Part shown: in pieces, positions 9,153 through 21,492 of the stretch
Layout: each line of letters starts with the position of its first letter
Numbering within the stretch: the first letter of the stretch is position 1
From: Micromonospora halophytica
GTDB lineage: Bacteria > Actinomycetota > Actinomycetes > Mycobacteriales > Micromonosporaceae
Direction: 5' to 3'
DNA: 64,000 bases
NCBI RefSeq assembly: GCF_900090245.1
Contig: NZ_FMDN01000006.1
Span: 226,274 to 290,273 of the forward strand
Notes under the pieces: model-generated
The model's database searches: none
Told to the model about the DNA's origin: nothing
The model's input: only the letters and a program-made list of their open reading frames with translations
Translations under genes and position numbers: made by a program

Positions 9153-9550
9153 TGCAGGTCCTCGATGCCCTCGGCGACCGGCCGCACGTCGACGTACTCG
9201 CCGTCGGCGTCGGGGTTGACGAACCGGGCGGCGATCTCGGTGGCCCGGTCGAAGCTGTCGCAGTCGACGATCGTGAAGCCGGCCAGCACCTCCTGCGTCT
9301 CCGGGTACGGCCCGTCGGTGACCACAGGCGCGCCCCGGCGCAGCCGGATCCGCCGGGCGTGCACCGGGGCGGTGAGCCCGTGTCCGTCGACCAGCTCACC
9401 GGACTCGGCGATCTCGGCGTGCACCGCCTCCATGTGGGCGTGCATCGCGGCGACCTGTTCCGGCGTCATCGGCGGCGGGTCGTCGCCGGGACGGCCCGCC
9501 ATCGCGTCGTAGTCCCGCTGCGACCCGTACAGCATGATCATGTACTTCAT
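9149..9550 (-). CDS. DGPF/YCII family protein
   Basis: A 133-residue YCII-related (ferredoxin-like fold) protein. It begins MKYMIMLYGSQRDYDAM, has the conserved MHAHMEAVHAEIAESGELVD helix and the signature TDGPYPETQEVLAGF, which is the DGPF-type motif with Tyr for Phe. These proteins are almost always encoded beside ECF42 sigma factors, as here, with stop and start overlapping. They are probably part of the same stress response; the biochemical role is not settled, and some YCII proteins are hydrolase- or lyase-like. The ATG has GAGGAG seven bases upstream. This is the first gene of the two-gene unit. Confidence 0.88.
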   Translation of the reverse strand: MKYMIMLYGSQRDYDAMAGRPGDDPPPMTPEQVAAMHAHMEAVHAEIAESGELVDGHGLTAPVHARRIRLRRGAPVVTDGPYPETQEVLAGFTIVDCDSFDRATEIAARFVNPDADGEYVDVRPVAEGIEDLH

Positions 9551-9907
9551 GTGTCACTCCTCTCGGTCGGCCCAGCACAGGGCCTGCGCCGGGTACGTCG
9601 GAGCCACCGGGGCGCGCCGGACACGTATCGAGGGTAGGAGACCGTCCGCCGGCCGTGGCGCAGGCGGCGGCCTGACCTGTGTCCCCGGCCCGGCCCGTCA
9701 CCAGCGGGAGTGCCGCGTGGGGTGGCTCCGGCGGGCACGGGCGCAGGTGCCGACACCTGCCGCGACCCGGTGGGTGCCGCGCCCGCGGCGCGGGTTCGGC
9801 CGAACTGGTGCGTTCCGGCGATGGTCATGGCGACCTCCGACCGGCATGATCGACATACGGCCGGGTACTGCGGCCGTGTTCGGCAGGGACGCCAGGGGAG
9901 GCACCGG
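9551..9907. other. Divergent intergenic region
   Basis: A gap of 357 bases between the divergent DGPF gene and the metallopeptidase gene. Open frames that extend the metallopeptidase upstream to 9710 are rich in Arg, Pro and Gly and have no family resemblance, so I treat them as chance. Promoters for both genes should lie here; I saw no clear repeat, RNA or hairpin. Confidence 0.4.
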
Positions 9908-10660
9908 GTGACGGCACGGTCGGGACGGCAGCCGCGAGGGTCGCTGGCTGCCACGCTGGCAGCCCTGGTCGCGGTCGGCTGCGCGGTCGGCGGGGTGGGG
10001 GAGAGCGGGCCGCCGGAGCCGGCCGAGCCCCGTCCGCAGCAGTCCCGGCAGGCGTCACCCGGCCCGCAGACCACCCGGGCCGACGGCACCACCAGCGTGG
10101 CCGAGTTCAAGAACGACATCAGCGACGCCGTCGACATCGCCGAGCGCTACTGGGCCGCCCAGTTCCAGGCCTCCGGCCAGCGGTTCAGCCCGATCCGCCG
10201 GATCGTGCCCTACCAGCGGGAGGGGGAACTCTCCTGCGGCGGCCAGCCGCTGCCCCGTAACAACGCGGTCTACTGCTCCCAGGGCGACTTCATCGCCTAC
10301 GACGTCAACTGGTCGGTGGCCGCGTTCCGGCAGGTCGGCGACGCGTTCGTGTTCTACCTGCTCGGCCACGAGTACGCCCACGGCGTCCAGGTGCGCCTGG
10401 GCATCCGCTACAGCTTCACGATCCAGCAGGAACTCCAGGCCGACTGCATGGCCGGGGCGTACCTCGGCGACTCGGTGCGCGACGGCACCCTCACCCTCGA
10501 CAAGGGCGACCTCGACGAGTTCCGCGACGGGCTGCTCGCCGTCGGCGACGACCCCGACCAGCCGTGGTTCGCCGAGGGCTCGCACGGCACCGCCGAGCAG
10601 CGCACCGACTCGTTCTTCCGGGGCTACCGCAACTCGCTGGACGCCTGCGACCTCAGCTGA
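9908..10660 (+). CDS. Neutral zinc metallopeptidase lipoprotein (YpfJ-like)
   Basis: A secreted, membrane-anchored zinc peptidase of 250 residues. The GTG at 9908 is chosen because GGGGAGG lies seven bases upstream and because it yields a lipoprotein signal: Arg-rich n-region, hydrophobic LAATLAALVAVG, then Cys25 as the lipidation site. After a proline-rich linker comes the YpfJ/neutral zinc metallopeptidase domain with SCGGQPL, NAVYCSQGDFIAYD, the metal site HEYAHGVQ (HExxH) and the third ligand region QQELQADCMAGAYLG. The end, GTAEQRTDSFFRGY, is also typical. The substrate is unknown. It stands alone, with a HAD gene about 100 bases downstream. Confidence 0.87.
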   Translation: MTARSGRQPRGSLAATLAALVAVGCAVGGVGESGPPEPAEPRPQQSRQASPGPQTTRADGTTSVAEFKNDISDAVDIAERYWAAQFQASGQRFSPIRRIVPYQREGELSCGGQPLPRNNAVYCSQGDFIAYDVNWSVAAFRQVGDAFVFYLLGHEYAHGVQVRLGIRYSFTIQQELQADCMAGAYLGDSVRDGTLTLDKGDLDEFRDGLLAVGDDPDQPWFAEGSHGTAEQRTDSFFRGYRNSLDACDLS

Positions 10661-10758
10661 ACGCGTCGGCTGCGTCACCTGGGGCCGGGATGCCGGGCGG
10701 CGGCCCGGGCGCGGCTGAGAGGATCCGGCGCAGACCGCCCACGTCCGAGGAGGCCCCG

Positions 10759-11430
10759 CTGAGCAGCTCACACCCCGCCGCCGTGCTCTTCGACATGGAC
10801 GGCACCCTGGTCGACAGCGAGAAGCTGTGGGACGTCGCGCTGCGCGAGTTGGCGCAGGAGTACGGGGCCGTCCTGTCCGACTCCGCCCGGCGGGCGGTGA
10901 TCGGCACCAGCATGGCCGAGGCGATGCGGATCGTGCACGACGACCTCGGCCAGCCCGAACGTGACCCGGCCGTCAGCGCCGCCTGGATCGACACCCGGAT
11001 CCTGGAGCTGTTCCGCTCCGGCCTGCGCTGGCGGCCCGGCGCGCTGGCCCTGCTCCGGGCGGTCCGCGCCGCCGGCATCCCCACCGCGCTGGTCACCTCC
11101 AGCGGGCGAGCGCTGGTGGAGGTGGCCCTGGACACCCTGGGGCGGGACAGTTTCGACGCGGTGGTCTGCGGTGACGAGGTGGACGCCACCAAGCCGCACC
11201 CCGAGCCGTACCTGACCGCCGCCCGGCTGCTGGACGTGCCGATCGCCCGGTGTGTGGCCATCGAGGACTCGCCGACCGGGGTGGCCAGCGCGCTCGCCGC
11301 CGGGGCGGCGGTGCTGGCCGTGCCGGCGGAGGTGCCGCTCGCGCCGACGGACGGCGTACACCAGCTGGAGAGCCTGACCGCGGCGGACCTGGAGCTGCTG
11401 GCGGCGCTACTCGGCGAGCCGCCGGCCTGA
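10759..11430 (+). CDS. HAD-family phosphatase, probable CTG start
   Basis: A haloacid-dehalogenase-superfamily hydrolase of about 223 residues, beta-phosphoglucomutase/GS1 type. Motif I is LFDMDGTLVDSEKLW (both Asp present), a helical cap follows, motif II is ALVTSSGRA, motif III DATKPHPEPY and motif IV CVAIEDSPTGVASA. It should act on a small phosphorylated metabolite; a substrate cannot be named. The best ribosome site, GAGGAGG at 10747-10753, points to a CTG at 10759 (Met-Ser-Ser-Ser-His). The alternative ATG at 10690 would add a 23-residue Gly/Arg/Pro stretch that includes the ribosome site itself. It converges on the ABC permease gene across a strong terminator. Confidence 0.83.
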   Translation: MSSSHPAAVLFDMDGTLVDSEKLWDVALRELAQEYGAVLSDSARRAVIGTSMAEAMRIVHDDLGQPERDPAVSAAWIDTRILELFRSGLRWRPGALALLRAVRAAGIPTALVTSSGRALVEVALDTLGRDSFDAVVCGDEVDATKPHPEPYLTAARLLDVPIARCVAIEDSPTGVASALAAGAAVLAVPAEVPLAPTDGVHQLESLTAADLELLAALLGEPPA

Positions 11431-11443
11431 CCGGCCACGACGA

Positions 11444-11471
11444 GGGGCCCCGCCGTCACCGGCGGGGCCCC
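11444..11471. terminator. Bidirectional terminator hairpin
   Basis: GGGGCCCCGCCG (11444-11455) pairs perfectly with CGGCGGGGCCCC (11460-11471) around a four-base loop. It lies between the convergent HAD phosphatase and ABC permease genes and can serve both. Confidence 0.8.
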
Positions 11472-11484
11472 GTGTCGGTCCGGG

Positions 11485-14033
11485 TCAGTCGTGCGCGATC
11501 GCGCCGAGCACGTTGATCCGGGCGGCCCGCACGGCGGGCAGCACCGCGGCGATCACCCCGATGATCGCGGCCAGGCCGAGGAAGACCGCCATCTGGCCCC
11601 AGGGCAGGATCAGGTCGGTGATGCCCTCGTCCTTGAGCGCCTCGACGACGGCCGCGCCCAGGCCGGTGCCGACCACCACGCCGAGCAGGGCGCCGAAGAT
11701 CGAGATCACCACGGCCTCGACGGTGATCATCCGCATGGTCTGCGCCCGGCGCAGCCCGATCGCCCGCAGCAGGCCCAGCTCCCGGGTCCGCTCCAGCACC
11801 GACAGCGCGAGGGTGTTGATGATGCCCAGCACCGCGATCACGATGGCCAGCGCCAGCAGGATCTGGATCATCGTGAGCAGGGTGTCCACCTGGCTGGTCT
11901 GCTGCTTGATGAAGGCGTCCCGGTCGGCCACCGACACCTCGGGGCTGTCGGCGAGCAGCCGCTCGAGCTGCGGCTGCACGTCGGCGACCCGGGCCCCCGG
12001 GGCGAGCTGCACGAAGCCCTGGATCGGCTGCGGGACGGCGAAGTCCTTCGTCGCCTGCGGCGGCAGCACCGCCGGGTTGGTCAGCTGGGAGCTCTCGTAG
12101 ATCCCGCTGACCGTGTAGGTCCTGGCCTCGCCGCGGGACAGCTGCACCGTGACCTGCGAACCGACGGACACGTTGCGGGACTTCGCGGTGTCGGAGCTGA
12201 CCAGCATCTCCTCCGGCCCGAGCCGGCTGATGTCACCGGCGACGGCCTTCGCCCCGAACATCCGCTCCAGCGCCGCGACGTTGCTCGACGCCCCCACCCA
12301 GGTGCGCTGCCCGTCGATGCTGGCCATGTCGCCGTACTCGCCGTCGACCAGCTGCACGCCGGGGATCCGGGCCGCCTGCTCCAGCACCGCCGGGTCGAAG
12401 CTCGGCGGACGCGGGCCGGACTGCGCCCCGGAGATCACCAGCTCCGCCTTGATCCGGTCCTCCACCAGCGCGCTGAGGCTGCCCTTGGCCGAGTCCAGGA
12501 TCACCGTCACGCCGGTGACCAGCGCGATGCCGACCATCAGCGCCGCCGCCGTGATCGCGGTACGGCGCGGGTTGCGCCCCGAGTTGAGCCGGCCCAGCTT
12601 GCCCGGCACCGACCAGGCGAAGACCGCCCCGAGCAGGGAGACCACCGGACGGCTGATCAGCGGGGTCAGCAGCGCCACCCCGATGAAGGCGAACAGCACG
12701 CCGCCGAGGATGGTGGCCAGGGTGTTGTCGCCGGCGTTGCCGCTGAGCCCGAGGAAGAGCAGCGCCGCCCCGATCGCGGTGACGACCGCCCCGCCCACGG
12801 TCACCTTGGTCAACGGGCGGTCCGGGGTGGCCACGTCCTGCATGGCGGCGATCGGCGGGATCCGCGCCGCGCGCAGCGCCGGCAGCAGCGCCGCGATCAT
12901 CGTGATCACCAGACCCACCGCGAACGCCCCGATGACCGCGGCCGCCGGCACGCCGAGCCCGGCCAGGCTGAGCCCGCCGGCCAGCTTGCCGAACAGGTAC
13001 GCCAGCAGCGCGCCCACCCCGATGCCGGCGGCGAGCCCCAGCACCGAGGCGATCAGGCCGACCGCCACCGCCTCCAGCACCACCGAGCCGATGATCTGCC
13101 GGCCGCTGGCCCCGATCGCCCGCATCAGGGCCAGCTCCCGGGTTCGCTGCGCCACGATGATCGAGAAGGTGTTGAGGATGAGGAAGGTGCCGACCAGCAG
13201 CGCCACCGCCGCGAAGCCGAGCAGGACCTTGTTGAAGAAGGACAACCCCTCCTTCAGCCCCTCCGCCGCGTCGGCCGACATCTGCTCACCGGTCTTGACC
13301 TGGAATCCGGCGCCGAGTGCGCGGGCCACGTCGTCGCGCAGCGTCTCGTCGGCGACGCCGTCGGCGGCCGTGACGTTGATGTTGGTGAACACGTCCGGCT
13401 CGCCGAGCATCAGCCGCTGCGCCACCGGGGTGGTGAAGGCGATCTCGTTCGCCCCGCCGATCGAGTCCCGGTCACCGCTGTAACCGAAGACGCCGACCAG
13501 GGTGAACTCCTTCTTCGGCTCCAGGGTCAGCACCCCGACCCGGTCGCCGACCTTCACCTTCGCCGCCTGGGCCAGCGCCGCGTTGACGACGATCTCGTCG
13601 TCCGCGCGCGGCTCCCGGCCCTCCCGCAGCGTCACCAGGTCGCTCTCGCCCAGCCAGTTCTCGCCCAGCTGCGGCGGCCCGAACGAGGTGACCACCTTGC
13701 CGTTGCTGCCGATCAGCCGGGCCCCGTCGGCGGCCACCACGCCGGTGGCCTCGGCCACCCCGGGCACCGCGCGCACCTTCTCCACCAGTGCGGCGGGCAC
13801 CGGCGCGCCGACCGGCTCGCCCTCCATCTCGCCGAGGGTGACCTTCGGTTCGGCGGCCACGTTGACGTCGATGCCCTCGTACGCGTCGGCGAAGACCTGG
13901 TCGAAGGAGCGGCCGAGCGTGTCGGTGAGCACGAACGCGCCGGAGACGAACATGACGCCCAGCACCACCGCCAGGCCGGAGAGGATGAGGCGCACCTTGC
14001 GCGCCAGCAGGCTCTTCCACGTCGCGCGGAACA

Positions 14034-14034
<1 letters not shown>
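11485..14034 (-). CDS. ABC transporter permease, FtsX/MacB-like, duplicated
   Basis: An 849-residue integral membrane protein made of two FtsX-type permease units. Each unit has one N-terminal helix (the first is [23 protein letters not shown]), a large extracytoplasmic domain, and three closely spaced C-terminal helices such as [20 protein letters not shown] and [20 protein letters not shown]. The conserved [20 protein letters not shown] and [20 protein letters not shown] segments mark both units. Such permeases pair with a LolD/MacB-type ATPase and move lipoproteins, peptides or lipids out of the membrane, or act as mechanotransmitters. The ATG overlaps the stop of the ATPase gene (ATGA), and a sensor kinase/regulator pair lies just upstream on the same strand. 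Confidence 0.92.
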
Positions 14035-14801
<767 letters not shown>

Positions 14802-15131
14802 GTCATCTACCTCTTCCATATGCCTGCGGTATCCCCACCGCCCCCGCTGGTCGGTGGGGCCGTTCCATCCTCGCCGCGCCGTGGCCCGGATCCGTCCGCC
14901 CGAGGACTGATCCACGGCGGAAATCCCGGTGCGGGTCGGCCCCGACGCCGTCTCAGGGTTGTCCCCGATCCGGGGGATCCGCGTGGCCCCCGGCCCGGCA
15001 CGCCCGCCGACGCTACGACCCGACGCCACGTCATGGTCAACCCCGCCACGCCGCCTTTCGTCACGGTAGGTGACGACGGCCACCGCGCCGTCGTCCCGTC
15101 CGGGCCCCCGGGCGTACGCCGCGCGACGTCG
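14802..15131. other. Intergenic region between response regulator and ABC genes
   Basis: About 330 bases without a supported gene. Upstream in-frame extensions of the ATPase are Arg/Gly-rich and have no family match. A modest hairpin, CCCCACCG (14833-14840) with CGGTGGGG (14852-14859), sits just upstream of the ATPase start. The promoter of the ABC operon, and possibly a site for the response regulator, should lie here. Confidence 0.4.
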
Positions 15132-15818
15132 TCACGCCTTCGGGCGCACCAGCCCGGTCTCGTACGCCAGCACCACCGCCTGTACCCGGTCGCGCAGCCC
15201 CAGCTTGGTCAGCACGTGCCCGACGTGGGTCTTGATGGTGGTCTCGCTGACCGACAGTTCGGCGGCGATCTCCGCGTTGGACAGGCCCCGGGCCACCTGG
15301 ACCAGCACCTCCCGCTCCCGTTCGGTCAGCGTGCTCAGCGCCCGCGGCGGGGTCGCCGCCGGATCGGGCAGCACGTCGGCGAAGCGGTCCAGCAGCCGCC
15401 TGAGGATCCGGGGCGCCACCACCGCCTCCCCGGCGGCCACCGTGCGGATCGCGGTGACCAGGTCCTCCGCCGGCACGTCCTTGGCCAGGAACCCGCTGGC
15501 CCCGGCGCGTAGCGCACCCACCACGTACTCGTCGAGGTCGAAGGTGGTCAGGATGAGCACCCGTACCGGCAGCCGGGCGTCGACGATGGCCCGGGTGGCC
15601 GCCACCCCGTCCATCCGTGGCATCCGGATGTCCATCAGCACCACGTCGGGCAGCAGCCGGCGGGACAGCTCCACCGCCTCCTGTCCGTCGCCCGCCTCGG
15701 CCACGATGTCCAGGTCCTCCTCGGTGCCCAGCACCATCCGGAAGCCGGTCCGCAGCAGCGGCTGGTCGTCGGCGAGCAGGATCCGTACCGGCCGGGCCGG
15801 TGCCACGCCGTCGCTCAT
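15132..15818 (-). CDS. NarL/LuxR-family response regulator
   Basis: A 228-residue two-component regulator. The receiver domain (10-125) has the acidic pair in ILLADDQPLL, the phospho-acceptor Asp63 in VLMDIRMPRMDG, the Thr in LILTTFD and the Lys in FLAKDVPAEDL. The C-terminal LuxR-type helix-turn-helix (about 165-215) reads LTEREREVLVQVARGLSNAE, then SETTIKTHVGHVLTKLGL. The ATG at 15818 has GGGGAG upstream and follows the kinase gene by 31 bases, so the two form an operon. It probably controls the ABC exporter genes immediately downstream, as in BceRS- or LiaRS-like arrangements; that is inference from position. Confidence 0.93.
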   Translation of the reverse strand: MSDGVAPARPVRILLADDQPLLRTGFRMVLGTEEDLDIVAEAGDGQEAVELSRRLLPDVVLMDIRMPRMDGVAATRAIVDARLPVRVLILTTFDLDEYVVGALRAGASGFLAKDVPAEDLVTAIRTVAAGEAVVAPRILRRLLDRFADVLPDPAATPPRALSTLTEREREVLVQVARGLSNAEIAAELSVSETTIKTHVGHVLTKLGLRDRVQAVVLAYETGLVRPKA

Positions 15819-15849
15819 CAGTTCTCCCCGTCGTCGCTGGTGGTGCCGG

Positions 15850-17043
15850 TCACGCCGGCACCGTGCCGGCCGGCTCCACCGGGATCCGGGCGGAGACCCG
15901 GAAGCCGCCGCCCGGGCGCGCACCGGTGCGCAGGGTCCCACCGTAGAGGGCGACCCGTTCGCGCATGCCGACAAGTCCGTGCCCGATCCGGTCGGGCCCC
16001 GGCGTCGGGCCACGGCCGGTGTCCTCGACCTCCACCGTCAGGTACCCGCCGTCGACGGCGACCCGCACCTGCGCGGTCGCCACCCCGGCGTGCTTGAGGG
16101 CGTTGGTCAGCGCCTCCTGCACGATCCGGTAGCTGGTCAACGACACACCCTCCTCCACCTGGCCGGGATCGCCCTCGACGTGCAGGGTGACCGGCAGCCC
16201 CGCCTCGCGTACCTGCTCGACCAGCGCCTCGATCCCGGCCAGACCCGGCTGTGGGGTCAGGTCGGCGGCCGGTTCGGCGTCGGTACGCAGCACGTCCAGC
16301 AGCCGGCGCATCTCCCGCAGGGTCACCCGGCTGGTGTCCTCGATGGTGGCCAGGGCCTCGTCGGCGGTGCCCGGGTCGCGGCGCAGCACCCGACGCGCCC
16401 CGGTCGCCAGGACGCCCATCACGCTCACGTGGTGGGCGACCACGTCGTGCAGTTCCCGGGCGATGCGGCGGCGCTCGTCGGCGACCGCCTGCTCGGCCAG
16501 GGACCGCTGGTTCTCCTCGGCGACCCGGGCCCGCTCCCGCAGCGCCTCGGTGGTGACCCGGCGGGCCTGCACCGCCCGCCCCACCGCGTACGACAGCAGC
16601 GCGGTGAGCAGGTTGTTCAGCACCAGGTACGCGGGGCCGACCTGCAACCCGCTCTCGACCGGGGCCAGCACGTTCGCCACCACCACCGGCACCCAGAGCA
16701 GCACCGCCGCGACCGCCGCCGGTCGGGCCGGCCGGTGCGCGGCCATCGTGTAGGTGAGCACGACGAAGGTCAGGCTCTGGCTGGCCGGGGCCTGGTCGAG
16801 GAAGGCCGGAATCGCCAGGGTGGCCACGGCGAGACCCACCGCCGGCCAGGGCGCCACCCGGCGCAGCGCCACCGGCGTGGCGCACAGCACGCTCCAGGCC
16901 AGCCCGAGCGGCAGCCGGCTCGGCCAGAACTCGCGGGGGGTGAGCAGCGTGAACGCGACCTCCATCAGCACCAGGGCGGCGGCGAAGAGGGCATTGCCGG
17001 TGAGCGGGTGATCCCGCCACCACCGGGCGGGTGGACCGGTCAT
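15850..17043 (-). CDS. Sensor histidine kinase, HisKA_3 type
   Basis: A 397-residue membrane sensor kinase. The N-terminal 150 residues hold several hydrophobic helices with very short loops (for example AALVLMEVAFTLLT, AVGLAVATLAIPAF and AVAAVLLWVPVVVANVL), an intramembrane-type sensor. A coiled linker leads to the dimerisation/phospho-acceptor box ERRRIARELHDVVAHHVSVM. The ATPase core shows SYRIVQEALTNALKHA (N box) and VEDTGRGPTPG followed by GHGLVGMRERVALYGG (G boxes). It would phosphorylate the response regulator encoded 31 bases downstream. The stimulus is unknown; cell-envelope stress is a fair guess given the neighbouring exporter. Confidence 0.92.
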   Translation of the reverse strand: MTGPPARWWRDHPLTGNALFAAALVLMEVAFTLLTPREFWPSRLPLGLAWSVLCATPVALRRVAPWPAVGLAVATLAIPAFLDQAPASQSLTFVVLTYTMAAHRPARPAAVAAVLLWVPVVVANVLAPVESGLQVGPAYLVLNNLLTALLSYAVGRAVQARRVTTEALRERARVAEENQRSLAEQAVADERRRIARELHDVVAHHVSVMGVLATGARRVLRRDPGTADEALATIEDTSRVTLREMRRLLDVLRTDAEPAADLTPQPGLAGIEALVEQVREAGLPVTLHVEGDPGQVEEGVSLTSYRIVQEALTNALKHAGVATAQVRVAVDGGYLTVEVEDTGRGPTPGPDRIGHGLVGMRERVALYGGTLRTGARPGGGFRVSARIPVEPAGTVPA

Positions 17044-17138
17044 ACCCGCGACGCTAGCCGCCGGGCCCGGCGGCGCCGGTCATCGCCGACGGTGATCCGG
17101 TGCTCATCCTCAGGGAGGAGACGCCTCCACCCGCCGTC

Positions 17139-18056
17139 TCAATCGTCGGCGCCGGGCGTGGCCGGGCGGGAGCGGGCGTCGCGCAACGGGTCGGGGGCCG
17201 CCGACCGGTCCGGGAACGGCGGCGGGGTCCCGCCGAAGCTCGGGCAGAGCGCCTGGTGGCTGCACCAGTCGCAGAGCCGGCTCGGCCGGGGACGGAAGTC
17301 CTGCCGCTCGGTGGCCTGCTCGATCGCCTGCCAGAGCGCCACCACCGTGCGTTCGAAGCGCAGCAGCTCGTCGGCGTCGGGGGAGTAGTCGCAGACCTCG
17401 GCGTCCTTGAGGTAGAGCAGGCGCAGCACCCGGGGCACCACGCCCCGGGTGCGCCACAGCACCAGGGCGTAGAACTTGAGCTGGAACAGGGCCCGGGCCT
17501 CGAACGCCTCCCGGGGCGCCCCGCCGGTCTTGTAGTCGACCACCCGCAGCGCGCCGTCCGGGGCGACGTCGAGCCGGTCCAGGTAGCCCCGGATGAGCAG
17601 TTCGTCGTCGACGACCGCGGAGATCAGGGCCTCCCGCTCGGCCGGCTCCAGCCGGCGCGGGTCCTCCACCGCGAAGTAGCCCTGCAACAGCGCGGCCGCG
17701 GAGCGCAGGAACTCGGCCGTGCCGACCGCGTCGCCGGGATCGAAGAGACCGGCCAGCTCCGGCTGCTCGGTGACCAGCCGGTCCCACTGCGGGGCGACCA
17801 GGTCGCCGGCCGCGTCCGGGGTGCGCCCGGTCGCCGGCAGGTCGAACAACCGCTCCAGCACGGCGTGCACCAGGGTGCCGCGGGCCTGCTCGACGGTGGG
17901 CCGCTCGGGCAGCCGGTCGATGCTGCGGAACCGGTAGAGCAGCGGGCAGGTCTTGAAGTCGGCCGCCCGTGACGGCGACAGCGACGCCCGGACGGTGACC
18001 GGCAGCGCGCCCGCCCCGGGAGTGCCCTGCTGGTCGATCACCGGTTCCGCCGTCAT
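17139..18056 (-). CDS. RecB-family PD-(D/E)XK exonuclease with Fe-S cluster
   Basis: A 305-residue nuclease of the RecB/Cas4/AddB-C type. The early Cys in DFKTCPLLYRF and the C-terminal CDWCSHQALCP are the four-cysteine iron-sulphur pattern of these nucleases. The catalytic core shows GTLVHAVLERL, then GYLDRLDV (acidic residue) and VVDYKTG (the D-x-K element). It should degrade or trim DNA, perhaps in repair. The ATG at 18056 is chosen because upstream sequence in frame is antisense to the M50 protease gene. It is divergent from that gene with 81 bases between. In related actinomycetes the same gene sits beside the proteasome locus. Confidence 0.88.
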   Translation of the reverse strand: MTAEPVIDQQGTPGAGALPVTVRASLSPSRAADFKTCPLLYRFRSIDRLPERPTVEQARGTLVHAVLERLFDLPATGRTPDAAGDLVAPQWDRLVTEQPELAGLFDPGDAVGTAEFLRSAAALLQGYFAVEDPRRLEPAEREALISAVVDDELLIRGYLDRLDVAPDGALRVVDYKTGGAPREAFEARALFQLKFYALVLWRTRGVVPRVLRLLYLKDAEVCDYSPDADELLRFERTVVALWQAIEQATERQDFRPRPSRLCDWCSHQALCPSFGGTPPPFPDRSAAPDPLRDARSRPATPGADD

Positions 18057-18127
18057 GCCCCGAAGGTTAGGGCACCGGTGTGACAGGCCGGTGATCGCCG
18101 CACCGGAGCATGATCCGCACCGCGTAG

Positions 18128-20302
<2,175 letters not shown>

Positions 20303-20383
20303 CGGTGCGGCGGGGCGGCTGGGAGTGATCGGGCGGATTCCGCCGGCCGGTGCGGGTCGGCGGCACGACCTGGGGGAGATGGC

Positions 20384-20956
20384 ATGAGTCGGCCGGGTTT
20401 CGGCGGTGGTGAACTGCCGGCCGTGTTCCCGGACTGGTCGCCCTACACCGACCTGGAGTCGGCCGCGCGGGCGTACCTGCGCGACCCGGACATCGCGCTC
20501 GAGGCCCTCGGCGGGGTGCTGCGCGGGGCGTCGGTGCTCGGCTTCACGCTGGAACGCTTCGTCAACGAGGTCAACGGGGTCTGGCAGGAGGTCGTCGTCT
20601 GCGACGGCAGCCGGCTGGTGCTGTGGCACGGCGAGGACGTGCCGCCGGGGGAGGGACCGCCCGGTTCGATGACCTCCTCGCTGCGGGTGGTGCCGGTCTC
20701 CACGGTCACCGAGGTCGGCTGCCGGCGGCGGCTGACCCGCGCCGACACCGGCGAGGTCCGGGTCGACAGCATCGACGTCTACCTGCTGCTCACCTCGCTG
20801 GACGAGGCGCCGCCCGGCGACGAGGTCGTCGGCGCGCCCCGGCACGACGCGCTGCGCTTCGGCAAGACGCTCGACGACGGCGGGGCCGGTCAGATCGCCC
20901 GGCTGGAGGAGTTCGCCCGGCTGGTCGCCTCGGTGGTCGGCCGCCCGGTGCTCTGA
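20384..20956 (+). CDS. Conserved hypothetical protein of the mpa neighbourhood
   Basis: A 190-residue soluble protein that I do not recognise by domain. It contains FPDWSPYTDLESAARAYLRD at the start, a central VNGVWQEVVVCDGSRLVLWH beta segment, and a C-terminal helix ending ARLEEFARLVASVVGRPVL. There is no signal peptide or membrane helix. The mix of beta strands around a central IDVYLLLTS strand suggests a compact alpha/beta fold. The ATG has GGGGGAG upstream. It sits between trmI and the ferredoxin/mpa pair, a position it seems to keep in related genomes, so a link with the proteasome locus is possible but unproven. Confidence 0.7.
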   Translation: MSRPGFGGGELPAVFPDWSPYTDLESAARAYLRDPDIALEALGGVLRGASVLGFTLERFVNEVNGVWQEVVVCDGSRLVLWHGEDVPPGEGPPGSMTSSLRVVPVSTVTEVGCRRRLTRADTGEVRVDSIDVYLLLTSLDEAPPGDEVVGAPRHDALRFGKTLDDGGAGQIARLEEFARLVASVVGRPVL

Positions 20957-20964
20957 GTACGCGA

Positions 20965-20996
20965 GAGCCGCGGACGACCCTGGTCGTCCGCGGCTC
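20965..20996. terminator. Bidirectional terminator hairpin
   Basis: GAGCCGCGGACGACC (20965-20979) pairs perfectly with GGTCGTCCGCGGCTC (20982-20996). It lies between the convergent hypothetical gene and ferredoxin gene and can terminate both. Confidence 0.8.
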
Positions 20997-21017
20997 GTAC
21001 CGCCGCGCGTGGGCGGG

Positions 21018-21329
21018 TCAGTCGTCCTCGGCCTCGGGGCCGGCCACCTCGACCCCGTCGCTGCCGCGCACCACGTGGATGCACTCGCCCGGGCACTCCT
21101 TCGCGGAGTCGATCACCTCGAGGCGCAGGTGCTCCGGCACGTCGACCTGGGCGCCCGGCGCCTGCCGCAGCTCGCCGTCGGGGCCCTTGACGTACGCCAG
21201 GCCGTCGACGTCGAACTCGAAGACCTCCGGCGCGTACTGCACGCAGAGCCCGTCGCCCGTGCAGAGGTCCTGATCCACCCAGACCTGAAGCTGGTCCGTC
21301 GCGACCTCCGCCACCGGTGCACCCCCCAT
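21018..21329 (-). CDS. Single-cluster ferredoxin
   Basis: A 103-residue acidic ferredoxin. Cysteines occur as LCTGDGLC (C-x5-C) and, after about 50 residues, ECPGECIHV (C-x3-C). The gap in the first group suggests a [3Fe-4S] cluster or a [4Fe-4S] cluster with a non-Cys ligand, as in actinobacterial P450-partner ferredoxins. It would carry single electrons in the cytoplasm. The ATG at 21329 has GGGAGA just upstream. It is divergent from mpa, and this ferredoxin/mpa pairing is common in actinobacteria, though no functional link is established. Confidence 0.9.
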   Translation of the reverse strand: MGGAPVAEVATDQLQVWVDQDLCTGDGLCVQYAPEVFEFDVDGLAYVKGPDGELRQAPGAQVDVPEHLRLEVIDSAKECPGECIHVVRGSDGVEVAGPEAEDD

Positions 21330-21492
21330 GTTCTCCCGTCCCACGCCTCGACGGTACCCGAACGCCCGGACCTGCCCCTCAGGCGACCCTTCGCGATCAA
21401 GGTTCGGTGACGAGGGTGTTGCGTAGGACCGAATCGGCCTCATAGCGGCTAGTGTTAGGGCAGAACGTTCAAGCCCCCCGGGGAGGTGGGAC

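Noticed and set aside
9710..9907. N-terminal extension of the zinc metallopeptidase
   Set aside because: A lipoprotein signal and a strong ribosome site mark the GTG at 9908; the extension would bury the signal peptide.
10690..10758. An upstream ATG for the HAD phosphatase
   Set aside because: It would add a Gly/Arg/Pro-rich stretch that includes the ribosome-binding sequence; the family begins close to the CTG.
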